A DNA stretch of 64,000 nt from Allomyces macrogynus ATCC 38327 (lineage: Eukaryota; Blastocladiomycota; Blastocladiomycetes; Blastocladiales; Blastocladiaceae), in assembly GCA_000151295.1 (NCBI GenBank), contig GG745358.1:511403-575402 (forward strand). The letters run 5' to 3'. This document shows positions 9,621 through 22,800 of the stretch, one piece after another. The position numbers and the translations under genes were made by a program. Position 1 is the stretch's first letter. The number at the start of each line of letters is the position of its first letter. Under the pieces are notes generated by a model. That model did no database searches. It was not told the origin of the DNA and worked only from the letters and a program-made list of their open reading frames with translations.

Positions 9621-12600
9621 CTACATCGGCCATGCCCCACTGCCATTGCTGCCATGCGCGTGCGGGACGCTCGTGGGAGACATGACGATCCCCGTGTGCG
9701 TGGGCGTGCCAGCACGCGACATACCGACCGCGGGCGACGCGTAACCCGGATAGGTCGCGGGCAGCCATGTCGCTGACCGGTGCGGTGCCGCCGCGACCAG
9801 TGGGACCGGCGCGTGCATCACGTCGCGCGGCGTCATGCCCGCGGTCGGGACCGTGGCGGCGGGACTTGCGTAGATAGAGGAGGCCGACGTCGCGGCGGCG
9901 GCCGCGGGCAACTGCGTCATGAGCGGGACGGCACCACCCGTGACGCCCATTCCGGGCACGAGCATCGGAGACGACTGCTTGGACCCGGCAGCTGCAACAG
10001 CAGCGGCAGCAGCGGCGGCGGCAGCGGCAGCCATGCCGACCGTGGTCGGCGCGCCCGCACCACTGACGCGTTTCCTGTCCATGTCGAACCCCGACAACGC
10101 GAGCGACTGCAATTCCGAGAGTGTACGGCGCAAGTTTTCTTGCGACGCGTGCGCGGCCGTCGGGCGTGACGCGGCCAAGGGTGTCGTGGCCGATCCAACA
10201 GTGGCGGCGATGGGCGTGCTGGTCGCGGGCGACGCGAGAGGCGTGGCCGCAGACGCGGACCCAGCGCGGCGGAACGCCGACACGTAGGCGCCCTCGCCGA
10301 GACACGCGCGGTCGGCGTCGAGGCTGCGCGCACGGTGTAGGGCCGAGGACGTGTCGACGGGGGGCGGGTGGTGCGGCGGGACGACCGGCTCGGCTGATAT
10401 TGGAGGATAAGACGGTAGCGCCACGGCGAGACTCGGTGGGGGTGGAGCGGCGACCGGCTCCGGTGGAGGTGGCGGGGCAAATGGTTCCGAAACAGGCGCA
10501 AGAAGAACACTTGCGGCAGCGGATGGCGGCTCGTGTGGCACGTCCTTCGTCGCGGCCGCATCGGCAGGCGGCGTAGCGACCGGCGGTTCCACGTGCGATG
10601 GCGTCGCCCCCGGCCTTGTCTCGCCCTGTTTCTGCTGGCACATCACCTGCTGCTGGTAATGATCCACATAAAACGCGTCCTCGTCGAGATCCGGCCCGTC
10701 ATCGAGCCCATGGTACAGCTCGCTCGGATGGTCGCGGTAATCCACGACATTCTCGTGCGTCGGGTGCGCAAGGTCGTCGACCACATGCCCGTCGTCGACG
10801 GCGCGGCCCACATCAAACGCGTACGCGAGCGGCGCGAGAATGCGGGCCGCCATGGACGGTGGTGGCGGAGCGGGCGCGAAGGTCGGCGACGCGACACCGA
10901 ACCCGGCGTCGGACCCTTCGCCATCATCGTCATTGTCGTCGTCAAAATCGCGGTCATCGTCGTCGCTGCCGCGCTCGCTCTCGTCATCCAACATTGCGCG
11001 CTCGCGCTGCATCACGTCCATCCACACCTCGAGCAGTTCCGCATCCACGTCCTCGGCATCCGCGCGGTTCGCGCGCGCAAGTACCACTGCTGCGACTTCG
11101 TCCCCAAACACGCAGTGCCGAATCAACGACTCCACTTGCGCACGCGCCGCAGCGGCCACGTCGGCCATGACCCCTTCGCGAATCATTTCGGATACCACGA
11201 GCGCGGGCGTATCGTCGACGAGATGGAACGGGAACTTGACGTCGTTTGGCGCCCCGCCGGATCCAATCACGAGCGTCATGCGCAGATTCGCCGTGAATGC
11301 CGCCGCATCGACGGAAATGAGCGCCATGGTCACGTCGTACCCGGGGCCCGACGCGTGCAGGGTCACGAGTGGTGTGGGCGCAGCGGCAGCGGGAGGACCG
11401 CGCGGGACGGCAAGGCTCGATACGACCGATTCGGTCGTGGACGTGCGTTCCAGGGATGCCGCGACAGAGGGAGCGCGCGCGAGTGGTGCGCCACCAGCCA
11501 ATGTCGGGTCGGACACGGCGGCACGTGCTGCGGCGACGGCGTCGTCGAGGTTCGCGTACGATGACGGTACAGATGACGGCGCCGTCGAGGGCGCCGACGA
11601 CGACGAGTATCCCCCACCACCTCCACTACCACCAGCACCCGCGCCGGGCACCACGGGCGGCGCGAGCCCCCCTACACTCCCCGCGATCCCTCCCGCATTG
11701 CCCACCGTCGACCCGTTCGGATCTGTGGCCAAGAACGGGTGCTCGAGCAATTCCACCGCGGACGGCCGGAGTCGGTAATCATGCTGGATGCAAATCTCGA
11801 TAAACTCGCGCGTGTCCGGGTCGGCCACCTTGTTGAGCGCCAAGGGCTTGATACCCGCCGAGACGCGCTTGTAGATCTGCGCCTGGTTGTGGCATTCTTG
11901 GTACGGGTACTCTTTTGTGACGAGTTCGAGCACGCACATGCCAAACGCGTAAATGTCGACGCGCTCGTCGTACCGCTCGTCATAGAGTTCCGGCGCCATG
12001 AATTCAGGTGTACCGAGAACAGACGAGATGTGGTCCTTGTTCTTGATGGTCGCGAGCCCGAGGTCGCCGATCTTGGCGATGCCGTTGTTGCCGTCTGTCG
12101 AGGCAGAGTGCGCGCGCGCAGGTCAGTTTCCTGCGACGGACCCCGAAACGACGTGAAAGAGACGGTGAAGAGGGAGCCCGTACTGATGAAAATGTTATCC
12201 GACTTCAGATCGCGATGAATGATCGGCGGCTGCCTTGAATGCAAGTAGGCCAGCCCGCGCAAGATATGCCGGCACAAGTTCTTGACGACTTTCGGCTTGA
12301 GCTTGCCTTTGGTCTTGCGTACAAATGACTTGAGCGTACCCGACGTCATGAGCTCTGTGATGAAATAGACGCGCTCGCGGCCGTCAGGCCCCCGAGCGGC
12401 CCAGACGTGGAAGAAGTTGATAATGTTATCGTGGTGCAGCAGCTTGAGCAGCTTCACTTCGCCGCACACCTTGTGAATGTCGCGCCGCGACAAGTAGTCG
12501 GCGCGCAGCTGGTTCCACGCGACTTCCACGCCTTCTTCGACGTCGAACGCCTTGTAGACCTCCTTGTAGGCGCCTAGTGAGGGGCAACCGGGGTGTCAGG

Positions 12601-12931
12601 GCGCGGATACGGACAAAACGGGCCGACGTGGAGCTGTACCTCGGCCAAGACAAATGTCCCAGCACTGGAACCGGCCGGACGGGTCGGTCTGGATGATGCG
12701 GTGCTCGTCGTCCTCTTCATCGTCGTCATCGTCATCGTCGTCGTCGTGTCCCGCGTGCACGTCGTCGCCGGGTGCGCCTGCCAGCAGGTCGGCGGCTGAG
12801 CTACCCATCACGTCCCATCGCGGAGGTGGCGGCGGGCGCGGCGCGGCATCCGCGGCAGAGGCGGCGGGTACCGACAGGGACGCGGCCGAGACGGCGCGGC
12901 GCGACGAGGTTGTCGTGGACGACGAGGCCAT
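9621..12931 (-). CDS. WNK-type serine/threonine kinase (with-no-lysine)
   Basis: WNK kinases control ion transport and osmotic responses, in animals through OSR1/SPAK kinases. Exons 12931-12640, 12573-12184 and 12094-9621 give 1,051 aa. Residues 1-85 are Ala/Ser/Pro-rich with an acidic run of Asp/Glu. The kinase domain (about 86-350) shows the WNK signature: subdomain I is [10 protein letters not shown], carrying the catalytic Lys in the glycine loop; the usual beta-3 Lys is absent (VEVAWNQL). The catalytic loop is [10 protein letters not shown], the metal motif is IGDLGLAT (DLG, as in WNKs) and activation/APE is [10 protein letters not shown]. Around 485-560 lies a domain with [20 protein letters not shown], resembling the OSR1-C/PF2-like module that follows WNK kinase domains. 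The remaining ~500 residues are low-complexity. It is divergent from CCDC61. The downstream OSR1/SPAK-like partner is not in this window. Confidence 0.9.
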
Positions 12932-13826
12932 GATGGTGTCGGCGACGAGCGATCAATCTATCGGCCAGAGAGGACACGGGCCCGAGGAGGAACCGGGGGC
13001 GCGAGTCGGCAAGGCCGATCTGGACTGGGGCCAAGACGCGACGCAGAACCCAAGACGCGGCGCAGGACCAGGACACGGTGCGAGCAATCGGCGGGGTCCT
13101 GCCGCGAGTACGCGCTAGCAACCGAGCCGCTGGCACGCACGCGGTGAACCAAGGCACAGCTAAGGGTCCGACTTGCTGCGCCGCGCCGGCCGCTGTTGAC
13201 GTGTGGTCTAACGTTGCAGTCGCCGATGCTGATGCCGGCGCTGGCGTGCAAGGCGGGCTTGTGCGACCTGCACACACCACGACAAGATGCGGCGAGCGGT
13301 ACACCGGTTGCCTTGCTTGCCGGTCGGTCGGGGGGGGGGGGGGGGGCCCCTCCGTTGCTTGCTTGATCCAGAAGCGTCAGTCGGCGCGGGTTGTTGTGAC
13401 CCGCTGCAGGGTCGCGCGATCGCGGGAAGGGGCCGCGATGGCGGCGCGGGGTCGGTCGAGTCGGCCGGCGGCCGCGTGGGCGGGCGGGGTGCGGCAGGTT
13501 GTGCGCAGGGGAGGTGTTGATGACGTTGCAGGAAGAGTGGAGGAAGGGTCCGGGGACACTTGCTTTTTGTCTCGCGGTCCGCTTTTGCTTGCGTTTGCTT
13601 GCGTGACTTGTGTTTGTGGGACCTGGTTTTCCGCACGGCCAGAGAGAGAAACCAGTGTTGCAACAGGTGACCGCGACGCGCGCTTCCACCGCAACGGTCG
13701 CAACGCTCCGTTCCTCGCGGACGTTGTCGAGTTGCCGCGACGACCGTGACGGCCGTGGCATCGACGACGACCACGGGTCTCTCCACGCTGCAACCCGCCC
13801 GCTCAACTTCCCGCAAAGTGCCCGCC
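12932..13826. other. Divergent intergenic region between WNK and CCDC61
   Basis: About 895 bp containing both promoters and a G17 tract. I see no TATA box or RNA gene. Open frames through this region are GC-rich and motif-free. Confidence 0.45.
13330..13346 (+). repeat. G17 homopolymer followed by C4
   Basis: Seventeen consecutive G residues, then CCCC, in the WNK-CCDC61 intergenic region. A tract this long can form G-quadruplexes and is prone to slippage. Confidence 0.9.
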
Positions 13827-16161
13827 ATGATGGCCTCGGCCGTCTTCTCAGAGGACCCGGACCCAAGCAATCTGTCCATGCCGTCGTTCTTGCTCGACCA
13901 TGATCCCATGCACCGACCTACGGCCCCACGACCATCACGCAGCATGCGTGCCGCGCCAGCTGCTCCCCGAGAACCAAAGACCGCCGACCACGACGCCGCC
14001 CGGACGCGCCGTACCGAGACCGCGACCCTGCGTTTGCGCGACGGCCATTACGAGCTCGTCGCGCAGGTCACCATGGGAAACGACGACCACGCTGGCTCCA
14101 AAAATGCTCCAGCACGGACGCTCCGCCTCTGGCTGTCCAAGCTCGCCGACTTGCCGCTCGCTGCGGCCGCACGCCGCCCTGACGCGGCTGCGCTCGATGC
14201 ATGGACGGCCGACGTGACGGCCGACTGTACAGCATCGTCCCTGAACTTGAAATCCACGTCGTGACCACGCTGACCGCGGGACTGGGCAGCCAATTAGATG
14301 TCGAGGCCATGACCAGAAAGGCCGGCAACGCCAAGCAGTTTTCCGTGTTTGTGGAAATGCTCTTCAAGAGCATGGCACAGGTCCGCGATGTTTGCCATCC
14401 GTTCATCTGTATCGGTGATTCCTCGCTGATTTCATTTCCACGAACAGGGCGACCCATGCGTCGCCCTCGACGTGCTCACCGCCGACGACCTCACTGCGCT
14501 CAAGGCGCGTACTGCCCCGGGCGCACGGTCTACGGCAATCCCCCTCAACGAGCAGAAACGGTACCTGATCCTGACCTATACGTCGGCCTACGACCGGTAC
14601 GCATGCTTTTCCCTCCACTTTCCGTATCTTCTCCGCGCTCCTCAACCTTCTCCACCCGCTCATTCGTAGCGTGCACTACCCGCTCCCGCTCGCCTACCAC
14701 CCGGCGCACCACGAGCCCACGACCCTGATTCGCATGCTCAAGGCCTTGCAGGCCGAAAACAAGCATCTGCGGCACCAACTGCACCGCCCCGAGCAACACA
14801 TGGGGCCGAACCAGGTCGTTCTCGACGCGCACGTCGTCGATGAACTCTACGCGCACGCGCAGCACTTGGCCGAGGAAGTGAGTCGCGCGCAGGCCGACGC
14901 GGACGCGTGGCGCGCGAAGTACGACGACCTCGTGGTCACGGCATTGGGACCACCTAAGCGGAGTATTGCGACGAGACGGGGGAGTGCAGCGGCGAGCCGC
15001 GAACCGTCGACGGGGTCGGTGCGCAGCAGTGTGGGACGGCGAAACGTGGTGGACCCCCCGCAGCCACGACCGACACGGCGGACCGAGAGCCAAGAAAGCG
15101 TTTATTCGACGCGGTCGTTGGCACCACGACCGCACGCGCGGCGCACCGAGAGCCAAGAGTCTGTTTTCTCGACCCGCTCTTCTGCATCCCGCACTCATCC
15201 AACAACGACGCGACGTGACCCTCCTCAACCGCCTGCCCGCCGCCGACACCGGTCCAAGGACCGCGCGCCCACCACCACCTCGTCACGCACCAGCTACGTC
15301 CCCCTGCGGTCCGCGCCGCTCCACGACGACTCGTACCTCGTCGACACCGACCGCTCACCTGCTCATCCGCATCGGGCCCGTCGTACCAATACGTCCGGAT
15401 CCGCATCGCGCGACCGCGCACCAGCACCTTTCCGCCGCTTCGACCCAACCGAATGGGCACGCGCGCGCGCCGCCCGGATGCGGGGGACCTCAGCAACTTC
15501 CGTCTCGTCGCGCGGATCCGCCGCGTCATCATCATCCACCCGGCGCGAACTGGTGCCGCGGTCGCCGCCCGTGAGTCGCCGCACGCCTGCCACGTCGCCG
15601 TCCACTCGTCGCGTGCCGCCCGCGCCGCCGTCGCCCAAATCCGCACAACGCAAGGACCGGCGCCGTCCCACGCACCATCGGTCCCCGTCCCCTCCACCAC
15701 CGCGGAGCACGCGACGCACCAAGTCTCCACCACGGCGGACATGGATTACGGCGCCATCGGGGAACCGCGCGAGGGAAGTACCTGTTCCGCGTCCCGCGGC
15801 AGGGTCGCCAAAGCGCGGACCGGTGCGGTCGTCGGGGTACGGGCGGCCGCCGGCACACTTGTCGCCACGGCGCGGCGCACCGTCGCCGCCGAAAACGACG
15901 ACGGCGGGGAGGCGGGATGAAGGTCGGGAACGCGAAAGGCGGAGGGCGTGGACGCCACGGGCGTCGGATGTGGGGAGTGGGTCAGAAGCGGAGGAGGAAG
16001 GGTCGGACTGGTCCCGTGCCGGGGGATCGTGGCGGCGGGGGGATAAGGTGAGGGATGTGTCAGTGGGGTCGACGAACGGGAGGGCGGCGTCGCGCGAGAT
16101 TGAAGCGCGGTTGGACCGGTTGGCCGAGTCGTTGCGGCGTGCGAGGGCTGAGATGGTTTGA
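13827..16161 (+). CDS. CCDC61: CCDC61/VFL3-like basal body protein
   Basis: CCDC61 (VFL3 in Chlamydomonas) is a SAS-6/XRCC4-superfamily protein that organises basal-body-associated fibres and ciliary orientation. Exons 13827-14226, 14298-14380, 14448-14596 and 14670-16161 give 707 aa. The N-terminal head has LRLRDGHYELVAQVTM and DYVEAMTRKAGNAKQFSVF, formed across an intron and matching the family's (E)LTRKTGN-KQF motif. Next come CVALDVLTADDLTALK and KRYLILTYTSAYDRVHYPLP, the latter again formed across an intron and diagnostic (human: RYLILIY ... DRIHYPLPLPY). A short coiled coil (LKALQAENKHLRHQL) follows, then an Arg/Ser/Pro-rich tail with repeated RRTESQESV(Y/F)STRS units. A final helix ends AESLRRARAEMV. 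Its presence implies that the organism builds flagella. Confidence 0.9.
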
Positions 16162-16829
16162 GATGGGTCAAGGACTGACGCCAGCGAGACTCTTTTTGAT
16201 CGTGGTTTGACGGAACCCGGATTGTACTGATGACCGTCCGACCAAGAAGACTTTCGAGGGCACGTTTGAGACGAAACAATTGGGATCGTTGCAGATCGTG
16301 ATTTGATGGGCCATCGCGCAGGAGTCGTACCAGCGACAAAAATGCGGTTCAGGGATCAACGCCATAAAGCCAGCAAAACAAATCGGTGTGGGTGCGTCGG
16401 ATAGTCATGGAAACTTCTCAATCATTGCGATTCTGAAGCAGAACTGGCAATTTCCTTTTTCTCGTCTTCCGCAGGAGAACATAAAACAGCAACGTCGTTG
16501 CTCGAGTCGAAGTAGCCGACTGGAGAGCAGGGTCGGTGCGGGAGTGGAGCAGTTTTGTCATGGCCTGATCAAGTTGACGCGGTCAGGCGACAGCACGTGG
16601 TGCGTTGCCGCGAGCTTTGTGGTCGAGGTGGGAGGTGTGTGCAGCTCGTGCGTGCTTCCCACACGAGCCGACGTGACCGCGCCGAGAGCGCTGATCTCTG
16701 GTCGCTGTGGGCAGCGACCTCCACCAGCGTACCGGCGTAGCGCCCGCCATTCTCGCCATTCTCACTAGCAACTCGATGCATTCTTGAGCCACCGACCAAG
16801 GCACCAATTCTGTGTCGTCCGCCACCACC
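16162..16829. other. Intergenic region upstream of the giant ASH gene
   Basis: 668 bp with no supported gene. A long minus-strand open frame that enters this region is antisense to the first exon of the next gene and is rejected. Confidence 0.45.
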
Positions 16830-19800
16830 ATGGACCACGACAAGCGCCGCACCGGCGGCCCGTCGAAGCGCACCGACGCCAACAGCAAACCCGCCGCTGC
16901 AGCACCTGATCCAATCCCTGCCCGCCTCCATACCTCCAACGCACTGAGCCCGACCGCGACTCCGCCGTCTGCCCGCCGCGGAGCTCTCCCCACCCCCGCC
17001 AAAACCGCCGACTCGTCGGCTCCACGCGGGACCACGACCGACTCGAACGCCGCACGTATCCAATCGGAAGCAGCGACATCCGGTAGTCCCACGGCCACCC
17101 CACTCGCGCACTCCCGCGGCCCAATTGCCGCAAGCGCGCTGGGCCCCGCGCTCACGGCGCTGTCCAAGCACGGCGCAAATGGACCAGGCCCCGCGCTGTC
17201 TGTGCAGCCACGGGCATTACCACTCTCGAAAGCGGCGTCTCGCCGCGGATCGATTGCAGGCGTCTCGCGAAATGCGTCAGCCGCACCGAGTGTGGTCGGG
17301 ACACCGACCGGGTCAATTTCAAATTTGAGCAACGCTGGAGGGAAAGGTGGTGGTGGTGGTGGTGGGAAGACGCCCGGTGGACTCGCCATGTCGCCGTACA
17401 CGTCGCTGCCGTCAATTGGCGGTGGCGGTAGTGGGAGTGCCGGCGATGGGACACCGAGCGCGAGATCGACGCGTGCGCGTGGACTGTGGAATCTAATTCG
17501 CACGTTTGTGGTACGTCCTGTCTCGCTCGAGAGCTCGCAACGTGCAGCAACTCAACTGACTGCTGCTCTTCTAGTCACGCAAATTCTTCTCGAGTTTCAT
17601 GTCGGGCGCCGCCAACAACTCGTCCAAGGACTTTTTCCGCACCATGCAGTACCTGTGGCGGCAACTCCTCGAACAACAGCGCCGTCCGATCCTGCGCCCG
17701 CGGCGCCGCGGCGCCGCTGCCGCCATGGACCTGGCTCTGTCGCTCGCCAACGACACGGACCTCGACGGCGACCTCGACGACTTTCTCGCCTACTTTGACC
17801 CAGACTCGAGTTCCGACAGCGACCGGTCGTCGCCAACCTCGGAACTCGAGGACTTGGAGTGGGACCCGAATGCATTCCGCTGTCGGCGTCGGGCACGCGG
17901 CGTGGAAGTGCGCGGATGGGTCGTCGGCCGCTGGGTGGGGACGTGCTCGAAGGCATTCCCTCGACCCGCTGAGTCGCAAAAACCCCCCTTGATCTCGGCC
18001 CCGATTCTGGCAAGGATTTTTCGCCGCGCTCCCCCACCATTCGGGGCATTGGGTTTGGGACCCCGCCGGGAGTTGGGCCGCCGCCGATATTTCCCGGTTT
18101 TCGGCACACCCACAGCGGGCTTCGGCTGCAGCGGGGTTGGGGGCGCCATTGCGGCGCAACGAACGCGGCACACGCCCCCGTCACGGGCCTCGCCCGACGC
18201 CCAGGCCGCGCAGGATCTGTTTTTTGCACAGTCGCACCAGCTCACGGCGTGGCGTGTCCTGATTTTGACGTTGCGCATGCGCGACCCGATTCACCGCCGG
18301 CTCGGGCTCGATGTGATTGGATTACTCGGTGCTGCGTTCCCGCGCACGTGTGTCGACACCGAGTCGCGCGAGGCGCTGGCGACGGCGTTGCTGAATGTGG
18401 TTGCGGGCGACGAGGTCGCGCTGCTTCGACGCCAGGCCGTGCAGGTGCTCGGCGACTTGTTTGGGCTCTACTTGTGCGTGCACGAAGGGTCGACGCCGGG
18501 GAAAACCTCGGAGCGCGTGTTCCAAAGTCTCGTCGGGATCCTCTTCTCGATCCTGTGCCGCGAACGGATCGCGCTGAACCGTGCCGGCGCCAGTCCGTCG
18601 GCCGAACCCAATGCTGACCACGGCGACGGTCTGCCGGCCGACATGCACGTCGAGGCAGCACTGTGCAAGATGCACCTATTCCAAGCCCTCGGCAAGTTTT
18701 TACGTTCCGACACGGAACACGTCGTCTTCAAGAACATGGTTCTCTACTTGGCGTGGACCGAACTCGAACATGTCACGCCGGCCTACGTCCGCGCCTACGG
18801 CGACGCCTACTACGCAGTCCTCGAAGTCGTGATCGGCATCCTGACCACGATCCACCCGACCGAGGCCAACCGTACGGCCATGGGCGCCATGTTCAAGAAA
18901 CACGTCCAGCCGCTCATGGTTCAGGGCAACGCGACCATGCCGAAAACACCGACCACGCCGCGCGCGACCGCGACCGACCTGATCACCGCTCTGAAACGGC
19001 TGGCCGTGCAGTTTGCCGCGCTTTGGCTGCCCGTCACGCACGACGGCGCGCACTCGACCGCGTGCGCAGTCTTATTGGACGGATTGAAGCACGTCAATGC
19101 GACCGTGAATCACCCGTTGGCCAACTTTGACCGCGCCATGCTGATCACGACCATGCGCGACGCCGACGCGCGCGCTGCCGCTCGTGCGCGGTCGCTCTGG
19201 CACATGCTCCAGATGCCCGGAACGAGTATGCGGCTGCAACGTGTCCCTGGCGCGCGCCGCGGGTGGTTTGGAACACCCGACCCGGTTGATGCCGACGACG
19301 CATCACCTGTTGCCAATGTCACGGGCTCCAGTCCAGTCGCAATTGGCGGCGGGTCCGGGAACATGCCGTTCACCGCATCGATTGCGCTGTTTTTACCGGA
19401 CTCGGGCCTGGCATCTGACGCGTCCCTGTCGGGGAGCGCGCGACACGGCGCGGGTGAGGCACAGCCGCTGCACCCGGACACGGTTGTCTACGTGTACCGC
19501 CCGTTGCCGTCCCTGCCCGGAGTCCCCGCGAACGCGACCACCGTCCCACCCGTCTTCATGGACCCAAGTTGGGTCGGGAAAGCGCTGGCCACGTCGACGC
19601 CCTACGAGGCGCAGGAGAGGCAAGGACACGTGCCGGGTCTGCCGGCCGGTTTCACGTACGCGCCGGCTCCGATTGCGAATACCGCTGCGGCCAAGACGGC
19701 AGGCGCGACACCGCCGTCGCCGTTGGTGGATGGCGCGGTGCCGCAGGGGAAATCGCTCGTCCCGCCGCGGCCGCCGGATGGAAGGGCCGCGGGGAACGCG

Positions 19801-22800
19801 CCGGCCGAAGTTCAGCTGGGGCCGAGGCGCGTACCGTTTGGGTTCCTTGCGCGGCCACCGAATGCCGAGCTGGGCGCGCCGACGGCGCCGGTGGCCGCGA
19901 ATGCAGCAGCTGCGGGAGCCCAAGGGTCCGGGACGAGCGATGCGACCGTGGCCCCCGTGAACGGCACCGCCGTCGCGCAAATCATTTCGGCCGCGACGCA
20001 GTGGTCGGGCGCCGACAAGGACAAGGCGCGGTTTGAAGGGGATGATCCTGCAGGCACCGCCGGCGGCGGTGGTGCCGCGGCCGACGACGACGTGACGGAC
20101 CGTGCACTCGTCGAGCCCGGGTGCACGACCGAACGGATCCCGCTCGTCTACGCGCACGCGAATGCGACCTACAAGAACTTGTTCAGTGTTGCTGACGGAA
20201 CGCCGCTCGCCGACCGGATGCCCGAGTCCGAGTTTCTCGTGCACGCGCCTGTCATCTTGGACGTGGTCGAGCCGCACCGGATTCGGCGCGTCACAGCGCG
20301 GATCATGTCGATCGACAAGTGTTTTGAGCCGGTCGCCGTGCACCATTTGGGGTATCTGAGTCCAGGCGCGCGGTTCAATATTCATGTCCGGAAACGGCGT
20401 ATTGTGCGGCCGAGGACGGGTAGTGCGGCGGGATTTGATGCGAGTTTGGCCGCGATGGAGGCCGTGCGTAGATCCCATGTCGCGATTGCGTCGGCGGGCG
20501 CGTCGTCGTCGCGGCTCAGCAGCCACGATCCGATTACCGCGCAGGCGCAAGCCATGATGGGTAGCGGGCGGCGGCTCAGTTCGGCTGACCCGGTGGGTGC
20601 GAGCCGCCCTTCCGGGATCGGTAGCGATGACGAGGACGACAACGAGTGGATGACCGTGCAGCTGCAAGTCGAAGAGGAGACTTCGAACCCGTTCAACCTC
20701 TTGCGCGCGTGGCACAATGGTCAAATCGCGACGAGCGCGGCCTCGGCGGGCCAGACGGCCGACGGCACCCTGTTCTACGCGCCGCCCGCAAATGTCTCGC
20801 CGATGCCCGTCGGGTACACGTCGACCGGCGAGCCGTACTATGCCGCGCCGCAGTCGCTCAAGCCGATCCCCGCGGGTCTACTGCCAAACGGCACGCGGTA
20901 CTACCACACGGGCCCGCTTGCCGTGTCGGGTTGGGACTCGACGGTACCGGGCACGCACACGCTCGCCGGATTTGATTTCCACGGAAAACCCATCTTCTTA
21001 CCACGCGGGTGCAAGATCCCGACCCCATCCGGGTACACGCGCATGGGCGTGCCCTACTACGACCTGTCGACGATTTTGATCGAGCGCGGGATCTTGGTGC
21101 AGGACCTCGACTCGCAACTGACGCCGGACGTGCCGGGGAAAGTGACCGAGGCATTGCGGTCGCCGACTTCTCCTGCATGGAGCCGCATCACGACCTACAT
21201 CCAGTCGGTCGACGACAGCAAGAACCTGTTCCGGTCGGCAAGCTTTGACGGAGTCACGCAAGTCTGGTGGCCGGCGAACCCGGCGCGCGGGCGGAACATG
21301 AACTTGCTCGACCAGTCGCTGCAGTTCATTCGCGACTACGAGGATTTCGGGCACTTGAAGGCACCGAGTATCAAGACGGTCCTCGAACCGCCGGCGCTCA
21401 CGTTCCAGTCGGTCACGGGCGTCGTGACACGGCCATGTATCCTCAAGTTTCGCGCGTTGCGCGGCGATTACGACGAGCGCGATTATTTCTTTACGGTCGA
21501 GCCGATGGAGATATTCTCGGTCGATGTGTTCCATGTGCGCCTGCAGGGCGAGGGGATCGTGCAGGTGCGCGTGTCGTGCCATCCGGCCAAGATGAAGTTC
21601 ATGCAGGTCGAGGGCGCCCTCGCGCTGATTGATGCGACGGGACGACGGCTCGTGGCATGTAAATTGTCGGCACTGCGCAAGTCATTTGTCAAGGTGTCGC
21701 CGCTCAACGTGCATTGTGGGTGGGTGTTGCCGAACCAGCTGTCGACGTTTGCTGTGACGTGCGAAAACGTCAGCACGTCCTTGGTACGCTTTTCCCGCTT
21801 TCATTCACGATGCGGAACTTGGACAAGATTTGACGCTCGATCGGTTTCATAGGTTCATTTGCAGTTTCAGCGGCCCACCAACTCGTTCTACATGGTCGAC
21901 GACGGCATTAAGCTGCAGAGCCACGAGTCCAAGACCGTCAACATCTCGTTTGAACCAGCGGTCGTGGGCGCGTACGAGTCCAAGTTTCTCATCGAGGCGC
22001 CCGGCGGCGAAATCATCACGATCCACTTGGCTGGCGTCTGTGGCGTACCGCTCGCTATTCACCCGGAATCGAGGGCCGACTCGGTCCTTGGGCCCGACGT
22101 GCTCGCGCGCGAGCGGTCGGCGTTCGTCTCGCGCGTCTTCAAGATCATGGCCAATGGCGAGTCGGTGTTGGGCGTGGCTGAGAGACATGTCAAGGACCGG
22201 TCCGAGCAAAACCTGTTCTCGTCTCTGCTCTACGCAATGGACCCGATTGGCCGCCGGCGCAACCACATCACGGTCGACTTTGGGATTGTCGACGCGTCGA
22301 CCATGTTACCACAACAGGGCGACTTACGGTCCACGGCCAGTTTGTGCCTGACACTGTTCAACGTTTCGACCGAAGCACTGACGTGCTCGTTGCACTCGAC
22401 GAGCCCGGCGCTCAAGTTTGATTCGCTCGTGCGTGTCGCACCGCACAAGGCCAACACGATCCAGCTCGACTTGACAGTCAAGACACCCGGCGAGTTCCAG
22501 GCAATGATTACGCTCACGTGCCCTGGGTTCACGTCGGTTCCGTGCCTTGTCAAGGCATTTGTCGGATGCCCCGCCATCATTCACAGTCTGCCGACGGCGT
22601 GGATGCCTCCCGTATTCCCGGGCCACGGCACCAGAATAACGATGCCGGCCGTCAACATGCTCGATGCCGCTGTCGAGGCCACGATCGAGCTCACATCGAG
22701 CTGTCCCTGTTTTTCGTGCGTGCCCACGGGCACGACGACCGCCGACGTCATGTCGCTCAGTCACCGGCGCTCGAGTATGGTGCCAACGGGACTGGGCGAA

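Noticed and set aside
16583..17503. Long minus-strand open frame (306 codons)
   Set aside because: It is antisense to the first exon of the giant ASH gene, is low-complexity Gly/Val/Arg, and follows from GC-rich codon bias on the other strand.
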